DNA of 28,779 nt from a virus, in the IMG/VR virus record IMGVR_UViG_3300021356_000122, positions 1 to 28,779 of that record, one strand, 5' to 3'. Positions within the stretch are counted from its first letter, which is position 1. Every line of letters begins with the position of its first letter. Positions 1-8,949 of this stretch are shown in pieces. The notes under the pieces were generated by a model. That model made no database searches. It saw only the letters and a program-made list of their open reading frames with translations, and was not told where the DNA came from. Both the position numbers and the translations under genes were made by a program.

Positions 1-3000
1 CATTTACACGATCTTTGTGTCTTTGATTTCTGGCACGGATTTCTTGGTCGACTTCTGCTTGCTCTTGGAACTCTTGGATTTTTCCACTAACTTCTGTAGC
101 TCTAGTACGAACCTCGGCATTTCCTGAGTTGGGATTAACTCCACCAGTGACTCTGAATCTATCTGTTGTGGGGAGTGCTTCTTGAATATTGTCATCGGTT
201 ATACCTTCCTCTCTTAAAACGGCTATAGCTCCATCTACATAGTCGTTTTCACGACCACCACCTTGAGCAATACCTAAATCTTTAAATAAACTTTTCTCGT
301 GAAACCACATTAACGCTTGGAAATCAGCCATAGATAGGGTTCCTGGCTTGATAATCTTATCTTGTTCCAATATTTTTATGGCTCTTTCAGTGGCTCTTCT
401 CTGATATGATCTCTCTGTTCCAGTTCTTGGCATCTCTTGAAGAGACAAACCAAAATTTCTTTCCATACTGTTAGCCACTTTAGACATCTCAGTATTCTCA
501 GCGATACCTGCTCTTCGTCTATTCTCGGCTACTATTCTACTTCTAGCCGCTCCTGCTTTCATACCCTCCGTACCCTCGTTGGATATGGATTGATAAATTC
601 TATTTCTTTCTGCGGCAAAAGCAGATGCTAGAGCTATGACGTTAGCGTCCACCTCTTGGACAGTGCCGTCAAACTTACCTTTCTTAATTAGAGGATTGGC
701 TAACGCTTCCGTAGCCAACTTGAGAGCTTGTTTATCTATATCTGGTAACTCTCTCTTTGGTCTTTTTAGTTGCTCAAGAAACTGATTATAGACCTTTATC
801 TTTGTCTTATCTTGTGTTCGGTAGTATGGGTTTCCTGTAACTCTATTGTAAAATCTCTGCCACCATCTATCCATAGTAAGGCTTTTGTAGTTACCTCTGA
901 GGTTTTGATAAAAGCCATTACCTATCTTGGCTCCCATGAGAGCAGATATACTAACCTCTGTGTCCATAGTTTCTTGAGATAAATTCTTTGTGAGTTTCAG
1001 TCCGTAGTCTTCTTCTAACTGCTTTATAAACTCGTTATCCTTAATCTCTCTCACAGTCAACTTTTCATCTAGGAACTCAGCGATACCGACTGTATTGCCT
1101 TGATATCTATCTATCATCGCATTGTAGAACTCAAAGGCTTTCTTCATAGGATCGACTTTGTCGCCATATCCTCTTACTTCAAACTTACCTGTATCTACCC
1201 ATGATCTATATGCTTGTATGGCATACTTAGCATTGTCGATAACTGGTGTTCCGTTGGAGGTAACAGCTAGTGCATAGTCAAATACTGCCTCGTGTCTCTT
1301 AGCCTCCATCAGTTCTACTGGTGACATGGTCTCTGGGTCTGGCATCAACTCTGGATGCACCATAGCGAACAACTTCTTAGCCAACTTCAGCTTATTATCG
1401 TACCATCCTATGGCGTTACCATCTCTAGCTAGGGCTAGTTCTGCCTCTGCTGCCATGATGGTAGCTATTCTTTCTAGGGTTTCTGGTGATGGATCAGTAT
1501 AGTCTACTCTGAAGTCCTCACCTGCCCTCTCTAATCTCTCTTCGTAGTAGTCTCTGACAGCCTCTACGAGACTTCTATCGATATCGTCTTGACCTATCTT
1601 TGTTTTAAACTTTAGTGTGTCTAGGTCTACATCTGGTAGAGAAGACATATTGTAAAGAACAGGGTCTTTTACAAGTCTACCTATTGACTTCTTTCTAAAC
1701 TCTTTGTTTTCAGGGGCTGTTCTTATGGATACTTTTGCCGCCTCATCAAGATATTGATTAAATACAGCCATAGTCTCAGCGTCACCTTCGGCATACTCTT
1801 CCAATAAAGTTACTGAAACGTCACTGTTAGCGAGTGCTTGTAAAGATTTTACTGTAAGGTAATTATAATTATTGAGCATATCCTTCATGGTATACTCTTC
1901 GCCCTCGTATTTTTTAGATTCAAATTTTTGCACAGGGAACTCTTCGTCATAAAATCCATCATTTCCCCATGCCTCTATTACGTTGTCTCTCATATTTTGC
2001 TGTAACACACTAAATTCACTTGGTGTTTCAGTTGACATTAAGAAATCTATGTTTCCTGTATACCCATTTTCTATGTAATTTGCATAGTCCTCAAGTTGCC
2101 CTTGACCTCTCTCTATGTCAGATGGATCATATACTTTTCTACCAACAGACTTTCTAACTCTAACATCTGGCTTGCCGTAGATGTTCTCGTATTCCTCGAT
2201 GTTAACTCGCATCACATCGCTTGGTCTTACAACGACCTCCTGCTCTGGGTCATTGTTAAATATGTCTCCATATCCTAGATTGTGAGCCACAACTATGTCT
2301 TCTTTATCTACGAGGTAGCCAAGTATCTCTGGCTCTACTTGCCCTCTTCCAAATATACCTATCTGTTTCTTTCTTTCTTTGATGTACTCTTTGTAAGCAA
2401 AGCTTCTTCTGTTCTTATACAGACCCATCTCTTTTGGATTTGGAGATAGAGAGTACGAGTGCATCTCTCCCTTATATAGGTTCTTCGAGTCTACAGGTCC
2501 GATTCGGAATATTGGTATTCTGTCTGGTAGATGTGCCAACTGAGCCTGTGTTATCTTCCACAAGTCAAAGCGTATCTTATCGAGTGCCTCTTGATTAGGC
2601 TCAAAACTCATGTCTTGCTCTACTGGCTGTCTATCTATTTCAGCCTGTCTGAGACCGACTTGTTTTTGGAAGAGAGATGCTAGATTTCTACGTCTGTTAC
2701 CAGAATGTCTAGCTTGCAAGAACTCCAGACCTCTGTCGGTAAATAGATTAGCCACATAATGCTCTAACGGAGGGGCTATTTCCATACCCTCTTTTAGACC
2801 TAGAAACTCCATAGTTATAGGATCAAACTTATAGCCCTCTTTTTCCATAGCTTGCATGGTCTCTTTGAACAACTTGTTCTTATACTTGTAGCTCTCGTAG
2901 TTGTTCTCGGCATCTGTAAGAACCTGACTGATAGATAGTCTCTTACCACGATCAATGTCTTTCTGTTTTGATTCTCTTGTCCTACCTATAGTGCCAGATC

Positions 3001-5995
3001 GAACATCTTCGAATATCTGCTCTACAGAGGTTATGCCATTGTCCTGATGTGCCAAAAATAAAGATCGGAAGAACTCTATGATTCTGTTTAGTAGTGTTCT
3101 TGGCTTTCCTGTCATTGGCAACTTGTCGTCAAGCACATCCCTAAACATCTCTGCTACTGCCTCTTCCTGCACCATGTCGTTAAAGTCTTGTTCAGACATA
3201 TTTGGAAACATTTCTTTTCGATAAAGATGCTTGGCATGATCTAGGTAAGTGTAGTTTCTAGTGACTTTCTTGCCATCTCTAAGCACTACTCTCTTTCTAG
3301 TTGAGGCGGCTTGGACTAGTGACTGATACTCTGCCTCCGTAATAAGCTGTAGCTCTCTCAAAGAATGTAGTATTTCGTGGTTTAGGGTGCTTTTTAGCCT
3401 CTTATATACAGTTCTTGAACCCTCTTCATCCATGACTGTATCTGGGTCAAACAAATCCATAGCGATAGTGATGATTCGTTTTCCGTTCTCGCCCTTTCTC
3501 TCGTCTGCGTATGTTACAAAAGGCTGATCGGGGTCTATCGTGTTTGCCTGTCGTATAATTATATCATCTGCTAAGTTCATCTTCTTTAGATACTTAACTA
3601 AGCTAGTTCGCATATTCTTTAGTTTTCTTATATATCGAGGTTTTAGCCTCTTTTTAGCTGTTACTTTCGCTGCTTGCCGTATGGCGTTTCCATCGTTCTT
3701 TGCGTTATCTTTCTGCACAGGTGTTGGTGGGTTAGCAATGGCATCTTTTAGCTCTTTTATATCCTTTCTAAGCTTGTCAACATCTTGCCTAGCGGCTTTC
3801 TTTTCTTCAGGAGTTCTTTGTGGTGCTTTTCTTTTGTTTTCTGCGACTTTTTCAGTCAAAACTCTCTCTTTAAATGTTAGCCTATCTTGTAGTGCCTCTG
3901 GGTTGTACTCGTTTGGGTCAACCTTCTTGCCATACTTTAAGTTTTCAGTGGTAAAATCGCTTGTATTTACGAACTTTAGTGCGTTCTCTGTGTTTTCTAT
4001 GTAGCCAATAAGATTATCTTTGTCTTCTTTGGCATCTTTTAGTGTTTTTCGTAGACCTGTAGGCTCATTTTTTAAGTCACCTTTTTTACCTAGAGCTTTG
4101 TTTATTCTCTTTGATACGGATGCAACCAACTTTCTCTCTATATTTTCAGGGTCTGTTACCTTTATCTCTTGGTACGCTTTTCCCTCTTCAGACTTCAGAT
4201 ACCTAGCGGCGATCTCCATATCTTGAGCGTCATATAGATCAAGGTTTCGCATCTGCTCCAGTCTATTGACCCTTATCTCTAGCTCTTCTATATCTTTACG
4301 CTTTTTTTCTAGGTCTTTTTTAGCTGTATTAGCATCATTCTCTAATCTGTTAGCCTCTCTAGCTACCTCGCCCTCTAGATCAAACGTCTTTTTAAACTCA
4401 GCCTTACCAATAGCTCTTAGTTTCTTGGTATTTACATCGTATTCTTGTCTTGCTGTAAGCCTTATTTTGCCTTGGTCTATTAACTCGTTTTTAATCCCTT
4501 CGATTAGCTCAAAAGACTTACTATCTATTTGACTAGATATAAGATTGTCTATCTCTATTTCTGTTAGTTTTTCTTTTTTAGATTTTCTTACAGCGTTTAT
4601 TACTTTGTTTACCTGCTGTTGACTAAAAGGCTTTGCTCCACTTAGTTTTGCGTAGTTAATTCTTGCCCCTGTCATGCCTTGATTGACTGCTAATCTCTCT
4701 ACAGCTTGATCACCTAACGCTGATCTTACCTCTTGTAATGTTATTGGCTCATCTAAGGGTATATTCCTTGCTCTTCTAAACTCATCTAGTCGAGCTTTCT
4801 CATCTGATGTTAGTTCATCAGGCTCTACAGGTCGTGCCTGTTTTGTCTTCTGACTCATCTGCTTTATGATGTCTTGCTCTGATAGCGTCTGATTCGTTAC
4901 ACCCTCTTGATTAGACTGTATTTTTAGGTCTTGGGCGTTGATAGTTTGCCTAAGATTATCCATAGCATCTTGATCTTGAACGCCCTCTATTCTGTCGTCT
5001 TCTTCTAGCTCGTTCTTCTTTTGTAGGTCTTCTTTGGCTTTCTTGGCATTTGGATCAGATATGGCACTAACACCACCTTTTAGTGTACCACCAACTATAC
5101 CCCCTGCTACCGCCGCCTCTAGATACTCTTCTAATGCCTCGTCACTGGCTATATCTAGACCTGCTTGCATCCTTTCTAGCATCTGCTGTCCTGCTTCTGT
5201 AAGTGATTCGACAGATGCACCACTAGCCGCTCCTGCCACACCTCGTGTTGTTCTTGGTGCCTTGTCTACAAGCTTGGTGAACAAGCCTGATGCAGGATTT
5301 TCTTTAAAATAGTTAGCGTTAACTTTTAGACCTGCCTTGTTGGCTAAGGTTAAAAATCTAAGGCTCAAACTTTCTAGTGCTGACTGACCCAACGCTGTTA
5401 TAGCCGCAGCTCCTTCATCCACTTCTACTGGTCTACCTTCTGCTATATCTGCTTCTTTTTGTCTTTCTCTGTTAGCACCATATAACAATGGCAATGTGGC
5501 GGCTATACCACCTATAACTGCGGCGAATGGCAGTGCAGGAGCTAGTAACGCCAACCCTGTTCCTGCGGCTATCGCTGTTCCAATCTGTGGTGCGGCTTGA
5601 CCGAGGACTTCACCTGCAAACTTCGCACCTGATCCTACCCCCTCGACCTCACCCAGTCGTGTGAGTCCTTCTGCTTTCTTAGACCCTGACTCTGCATAGG
5701 ATTCAGCCATCTCTCCACCATAATTTTCTAGTGATTCGATTCCTAGAACTTTACCTATACCCTCCAGTGTGGAGCCTATTTGATTACCCATGTAATCTGT
5801 GCCAACGTCAAACGCACCTAGTATCCCTGATCGGGCTTCGTACTGCTGTTCTTCTTCTGGTGGGGTTATTGGCTGTTCTCTCTGTCGGAGATATTCAGCT
5901 ATTCTTTGCTTTTCGTCCTCTGTAGGGGTGTCGCCTTCTATTTTTACTGGGTAGTATTTTCCAGTTGTGGGGCTTTGTATAAGCTTAAATGACAT
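1..5995 (-). CDS. Giant internal virion protein with metallopeptidase and ART-like signatures (3' end outside window)
   Basis: Reading the frame from ATG at 5995 I find no stop down to the window edge, so at least 1998 residues are encoded. Residues about 135-175 form a Gly/Ala-rich hydrophobic stretch that could insert in a membrane. Lys/Glu-rich coiled-coil-like segments lie near 538-592 and 715-758. Residues 873-877 read HEILH, followed by SLRELQLITEAEY, and about 70 residues later EEAVAEMF (944-951): a zinc-metallopeptidase site with a likely third ligand Glu. Further on, FRIG (R1164), SYS (1180-1182) and EQE (1251-1253) match the R-S-E layout of ADP-ribosyltransferases. It is the last gene of the internal-protein block, the position held by T7 gene 16, and the size suits the 'large polyvalent protein' type of phage. 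Family assignment is from memory; the enzyme roles are inferred and the substrate is unknown. The start lies 8 bases after the previous stop. Confidence 0.9.
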   Translation of the reverse strand, partial: MSFKLIQSPTTGKYYPVKIEGDTPTEDEKQRIAEYLRQREQPITPPEEEQQYEARSGILGAFDVGTDYMGNQIGSTLEGIGKVLGIESLENYGGEMAESYAESGSKKAEGLTRLGEVEGVGSGAKFAGEVLGQAAPQIGTAIAAGTGLALLAPALPFAAVIGGIAATLPLLYGANRERQKEADIAEGRPVEVDEGAAAITALGQSALESLSLRFLTLANKAGLKVNANYFKENPASGLFTKLVDKAPRTTRGVAGAASGASVESLTEAGQQMLERMQAGLDIASDEALEEYLEAAVAGGIVGGTLKGGVSAISDPNAKKAKEDLQKKNELEEDDRIEGVQDQDAMDNLRQTINAQDLKIQSNQEGVTNQTLSEQDIIKQMSQKTKQARPVEPDELTSDEKARLDEFRRARNIPLDEPITLQEVRSALGDQAVERLAVNQGMTGARINYAKLSGAKPFSQQQVNKVINAVRKSKKEKLTEIEIDNLISSQIDSKSFELIEGIKNELIDQGKIRLTARQEYDVNTKKLRAIGKAEFKKTFDLEGEVAREANRLENDANTAKKDLEKKRKDIEELEIRVNRLEQMRNLDLYDAQDMEIAARYLKSEEGKAYQEIKVTDPENIERKLVASVSKRINKALGKKGDLKNEPTGLRKTLKDAKEDKDNLIGYIENTENALKFVNTSDFTTENLKYGKKVDPNEYNPEALQDRLTFKERVLTEKVAENKRKAPQRTPEEKKAARQDVDKLRKDIKELKDAIANPPTPVQKDNAKNDGNAIRQAAKVTAKKRLKPRYIRKLKNMRTSLVKYLKKMNLADDIIIRQANTIDPDQPFVTYADERKGENGKRIITIAMDLFDPDTVMDEEGSRTVYKRLKSTLNHEILHSLRELQLITEAEYQSLVQAASTRKRVVLRDGKKVTRNYTYLDHAKHLYRKEMFPNMSEQDFNDMVQEEAVAEMFRDVLDDKLPMTGKPRTLLNRIIEFFRSLFLAHQDNGITSVEQIFEDVRSGTIGRTRESKQKDIDRGKRLSISQVLTDAENNYESYKYKNKLFKETMQAMEKEGYKFDPITMEFLGLKEGMEIAPPLEHYVANLFTDRGLEFLQARHSGNRRRNLASLFQKQVGLRQAEIDRQPVEQDMSFEPNQEALDKIRFDLWKITQAQLAHLPDRIPIFRIGPVDSKNLYKGEMHSYSLSPNPKEMGLYKNRRSFAYKEYIKERKKQIGIFGRGQVEPEILGYLVDKEDIVVAHNLGYGDIFNNDPEQEVVVRPSDVMRVNIEEYENIYGKPDVRVRKSVGRKVYDPSDIERGQGQLEDYANYIENGYTGNIDFLMSTETPSEFSVLQQNMRDNVIEAWGNDGFYDEEFPVQKFESKKYEGEEYTMKDMLNNYNYLTVKSLQALANSDVSVTLLEEYAEGDAETMAVFNQYLDEAAKVSIRTAPENKEFRKKSIGRLVKDPVLYNMSSLPDVDLDTLKFKTKIGQDDIDRSLVEAVRDYYEERLERAGEDFRVDYTDPSPETLERIATIMAAEAELALARDGNAIGWYDNKLKLAKKLFAMVHPELMPDPETMSPVELMEAKRHEAVFDYALAVTSNGTPVIDNAKYAIQAYRSWVDTGKFEVRGYGDKVDPMKKAFEFYNAMIDRYQGNTVGIAEFLDEKLTVREIKDNEFIKQLEEDYGLKLTKNLSQETMDTEVSISALMGAKIGNGFYQNLRGNYKSLTMDRWWQRFYNRVTGNPYYRTQDKTKIKVYNQFLEQLKRPKRELPDIDKQALKLATEALANPLIKKGKFDGTVQEVDANVIALASAFAAERNRIYQSISNEGTEGMKAGAARSRIVAENRRRAGIAENTEMSKVANSMERNFGLSLQEMPRTGTERSYQRRATERAIKILEQDKIIKPGTLSMADFQALMWFHEKSLFKDLGIAQGGGRENDYVDGAIAVLREEGITDDNIQEALPTTDRFRVTGGVNPNSGNAEVRTRATEVSGKIQEFQEQAEVDQEIRARNQRHKDRVN

Positions 5996-6002
5996 TTTTC
6001 AC

Positions 6003-7649
6003 CTACTTGTCTTCTTTTTTAGGTGTCGTTACTTCGTATAACTCCTTTAAAAAATCATTATCTAAGATATTGCCTCCCATAAGACCCAACGCTTGACCTT
6101 CTAGTGTTTCCTTTACCCTCTTTAACCCTTCTAAACTTTTCTCTAAAGCGGCTTTTTTAGTCTCATCTAAAACCAAATCATCTCTATTTAAGTCTGTTTC
6201 CAACTCTATAATCTTGGTTGATAACGCTGTGTATCTCGCTAAAGCATCTTTTGCAGAAAGACCTGATTTTGCCGTAGCTTTCTGTATAGCCGCCTCTACT
6301 GCTCTATCTTTCTGTGCTATGTTAGCCCCTGCTATTCCTATTTTCGCCTCTAGACCTTGTAACTGTGCCAGTCTATCTTGTACTTTTTGTGTCTGTTGTT
6401 GACCAAACATTAACCCCTTTCCTGACTCGTCATCGATAACTCCTCGTCTAGCTAGTTTAATACCTTCTAGCATAATCCCTAGAGCCTGATTTTTTTCCAT
6501 CTGCTCTTTCTGGTCTTCTCGCATCTTATCTAAGCTTGCTGTAAGATCGCTTAAAAAACCTCTTGGTGCAGGATCATCTGTGCCTGGAGGTGGTTTTTCG
6601 TCATCGTCCTTTTTTGGTCGCTCAGGTATTTCATTAATCTCCATCATTCTCTGTGCATCACGAACCGAATCAGGTTGATCATCCGTATTCATTGCAGGTG
6701 ATGCTACATTGTTTTTAAACTCAGCTTTTAATGTTCCGTCTATGTTATAATACTTACCTTCGTTCTTATCCCATTCTTCTTGTTCATTTATAACAGTTCC
6801 CTTGTCCACATATATGCTTGAGCTTGGAGGTCTAGGTTTCACTTTGGGAATAAAATTACCACTAAAATCTAAGAATGGGTTAAGGTTGCCTGGTCTGCCA
6901 CCAAAATACATACCTGCTAATCCACCCTCTTTCATAGCCACTCTCATAGGAGGCATACCTTTTCCACCAAACATACCTCCTGTAAATTCTCTCTGTTGCA
7001 TTTGTGCCATGCTAGGCTCGGATAGATTTACATCAAATCTTTCTTGAGCCATGTTGCCAACCTCACCAACAAAATCCTGCACTTCTTCTTGCGTCCTGTT
7101 CTGTACTCTACCCGATATATCACGCCCTAAATTATCAAGACCTGACTGAAACGCTCTTCTTTGCATTGCAGGCACACCTCTTACAGGCTGTGCTATTCTT
7201 TCATTGTACTGCCTTGCTAATCCGACCATAGGTCTAGCCATTTGCATCAACCCACCAAAACTCGCTCTTCTTACTGGTGTTTCTACAATATCTAGCTCTT
7301 CGTCTTCCTCCATATCGTCTTCCATTGGCATATCTTCGGCTAGTCTTGCCATTGTCATCATTTCATCGCCACCAGTATTTGTTCTGACATCAGACTTTGG
7401 AGCCATAGAGGAAGCCATTTGTCCTGCCTCCATAGCAGGTAGTCCTGCCACTGCTAACATTTCTTCTCTAACAGATGGTTGGTTTTGTGCTTTCATCTGG
7501 GCTTCTTGGGCTTTGGCATCATTCGTTTCGTCAATAGCCGCCATAACCATAAAATCAGGTATGTTTGGATCAGGAGTTCGTAGGAATTGTTTTAGTTGGT
7601 CTTCGCTAAATCCTCTAAGCCTGTCTTGTAGTTGTATTAAATTAAACAT
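6003..7649 (-). CDS. Internal virion (ejection) protein, T7 gp15-position
   Basis: 548 residues, read from ATG at 7649, three bases after the preceding gene. The N-terminus (LQDRLRGFSEDQLKQFL, then a PSVREEML motif near residue 58) resembles the start of a protein common in marine podoviruses next to the giant internal protein. The middle has an acidic stretch near 110-120 and Met/Gly-rich segments; the C-terminal third (about 370-530) is strongly helical with Gln/Lys/Glu heptad-like patterns, suggesting a coiled coil. No catalytic motif is seen. Its place between a gp14-position protein and the giant protein suggests a part of the channel or core that carries DNA across the envelope. The virion location is inferred from context. 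Confidence 0.85.
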   Translation of the reverse strand: MFNLIQLQDRLRGFSEDQLKQFLRTPDPNIPDFMVMAAIDETNDAKAQEAQMKAQNQPSVREEMLAVAGLPAMEAGQMASSMAPKSDVRTNTGGDEMMTMARLAEDMPMEDDMEEDEELDIVETPVRRASFGGLMQMARPMVGLARQYNERIAQPVRGVPAMQRRAFQSGLDNLGRDISGRVQNRTQEEVQDFVGEVGNMAQERFDVNLSEPSMAQMQQREFTGGMFGGKGMPPMRVAMKEGGLAGMYFGGRPGNLNPFLDFSGNFIPKVKPRPPSSSIYVDKGTVINEQEEWDKNEGKYYNIDGTLKAEFKNNVASPAMNTDDQPDSVRDAQRMMEINEIPERPKKDDDEKPPPGTDDPAPRGFLSDLTASLDKMREDQKEQMEKNQALGIMLEGIKLARRGVIDDESGKGLMFGQQQTQKVQDRLAQLQGLEAKIGIAGANIAQKDRAVEAAIQKATAKSGLSAKDALARYTALSTKIIELETDLNRDDLVLDETKKAALEKSLEGLKRVKETLEGQALGLMGGNILDNDFLKELYEVTTPKKEDK

Positions 7650-7652
7650 TAT

Positions 7653-8540
7653 CTATCCAAAATACTTGGCACCACCGAGTGCTGTTAATCCTAAACCTAT
7701 AGCTCTTCCAAACGGATCATATGGCATCATTGTTGAAGTTGTTTGTGATGGAGTGACTGGTATACCTCTTAAAACAGATGAAAATAGACCAAGTTTTTCG
7801 GCAGGATATGCTTGCTGTCGCATAAAATCTTGATATCCCATATCTAGTGATGCCTGATCTCTTCCCATTTGTGCTTTTCCTATTTGCTCTAGCATACGAG
7901 CCGCATCCACATCACCTGCCCTAGCTCTTTCAGATAGATTAGCTAACTGTCCTGCCGCTCCTAAACCTAACTGTTCTGCTTGGAAATCAGCCGCTCTGTC
8001 TGCTTGAAACGCACTGGCAGCTTGATCGAATGCTTTTTGTCTACCCGTAGCCTCTATGTCTGCCAATCTATCTAGATATTTACTTTGTGCTATGCCTTTC
8101 TGCACTCCTTGTCTAGAGCCACCAAACGCTCCTGCTGATATAGCTTGTGCTGCTCCTTGAGGCATAGACGCTAGATAATCCTCTGTTGCTCCTGCTTTCT
8201 GCCTCGCAACAACAGCATCCATGTAAGGCGACATATATTTATCAACCTCTTCACCTGTAAACTGACGAGGCGTGTAGTCTAATGATTGCCCCACTCTTCC
8301 CATAGCGGCATCTAGACCAGGCAAACCTGCCCCTGCAATGTCTCTAACCATACCCTCAGATGTTAATAAGTCTTGACTAGGATCAGCTATTCGCTGACCA
8401 CCATACGGCTCATACTCCCTTTTGGACTCAGCCTCTGTTCTGCCTAACAGTCTCTCAAAATACGGTCTAACGTATTCAGGCAGATTAGTAGTTGTTACTG
8501 TTTGTTTTGTTTCTGTAGGTGCTGAGCCGCCTTTACCCAT
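7653..8540 (-). CDS. Internal virion protein, conserved phage Gly/Ala-rich family, T7 gp14-position
   Basis: 295 residues. The N-terminus is MGKGGSAP followed by a Thr-rich stretch and NLPEYVRPYFERLLG. Midway it has the family signature YMSPYMDAVV (about 107-116) and GAFGGSRQGV (about 137-146). The rest is Ala/Gln-rich and helical, with a short hydrophobic Gly-rich tail. I recall this layout in marine and rhizobial podoviruses next to ejection proteins, but its biochemical role is not established to my knowledge. It starts inside the end of the GNAT-like gene (8-base overlap), so the two are probably translationally coupled. By position and size it could be the analogue of T7 gp14, without visible sequence similarity. 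Confidence 0.87.
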   Translation of the reverse strand: MGKGGSAPTETKQTVTTTNLPEYVRPYFERLLGRTEAESKREYEPYGGQRIADPSQDLLTSEGMVRDIAGAGLPGLDAAMGRVGQSLDYTPRQFTGEEVDKYMSPYMDAVVARQKAGATEDYLASMPQGAAQAISAGAFGGSRQGVQKGIAQSKYLDRLADIEATGRQKAFDQAASAFQADRAADFQAEQLGLGAAGQLANLSERARAGDVDAARMLEQIGKAQMGRDQASLDMGYQDFMRQQAYPAEKLGLFSSVLRGIPVTPSQTTSTMMPYDPFGRAIGLGLTALGGAKYFG

Positions 8541-8949
8541 TTAGTTCCATCCTATATGCTATGTAATCTGGTTCCCATCCGTATTTATCTAGCCATCTTT
8601 TCCATGCTTTTCTACCATAACCTTCTAAATGGCTACAATTATTGTCTTTGGCAAAGCTTTCTAGGGTGCGTTGAGCCTCTGGCAACCACTCTTTCATCTT
8701 ACTGCCACCAATAAAATCCATCGCCAAAGCTCTACGTTCTGGATATTCTATCACACGAGTGGTTATTACGGCTACTATTTTTGTTTCTTCCATGACAACC
8801 CAAAGTTCATACACGCCTTTCTTTATATAGTCGTATACGTCTTTTACGCTTAGCTTACCTTTTGCTGTTTGCACAGCAGGTTCTAGCACTTTCTTAACAT
8901 CTTCCCACACTACATCTAGTACCTGCTTAGGAACTGCACTAAACATCAT
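8533..8949 (-). CDS. GNAT-like virion-associated protein, T7 gp13-position
   Basis: 138 residues. The segment ELWVVMEETKIVAVITTRVIEY followed by PERRALAMDFIGGSKM looks like the central strands of a GNAT acetyltransferase fold, and the C-terminal part ('LEGYGRKAWKRWLDKYGWEP') fits the helix and strand that usually follow. The classic acetyl-CoA loop (Q/RxxGxG/A) is only weakly represented (GGSK), so it may have lost catalysis. T7 gp13, an internal virion protein, is annotated with the same fold, and this gene sits in the matching place at the head of the internal-protein block. Two adjacent ATG codons are possible starts; the first forms an ATGA overlap with the upstream stop and is preferred. 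Confidence 0.85.
   Translation of the reverse strand: MMFSAVPKQVLDVVWEDVKKVLEPAVQTAKGKLSVKDVYDYIKKGVYELWVVMEETKIVAVITTRVIEYPERRALAMDFIGGSKMKEWLPEAQRTLESFAKDNNCSHLEGYGRKAWKRWLDKYGWEPDYIAYRMELNG

Noticed and set aside
4-195. 63-residue minus-strand frame, Lys/Ser-rich
   Set aside because: Overlaps the continuing giant gene in another frame; the giant frame stays open to the edge and no ribosome site favours the small one.
3540-4004. 154-residue plus-strand frame, Phe/Ser-rich and membrane-like
   Set aside because: Antisense to a Lys/Glu-rich coiled-coil part of the giant protein; Lys codons read backwards give Phe and Leu, which explains the apparent hydrophobicity.
7204-7833. 209-residue plus-strand open frame
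   Set aside because: Antisense to the well-supported 548- and 295-residue virion genes; Ser/Ile/Pro-rich composition is that of a mirror frame, and no plus-strand ribosome site or neighbour supports it.
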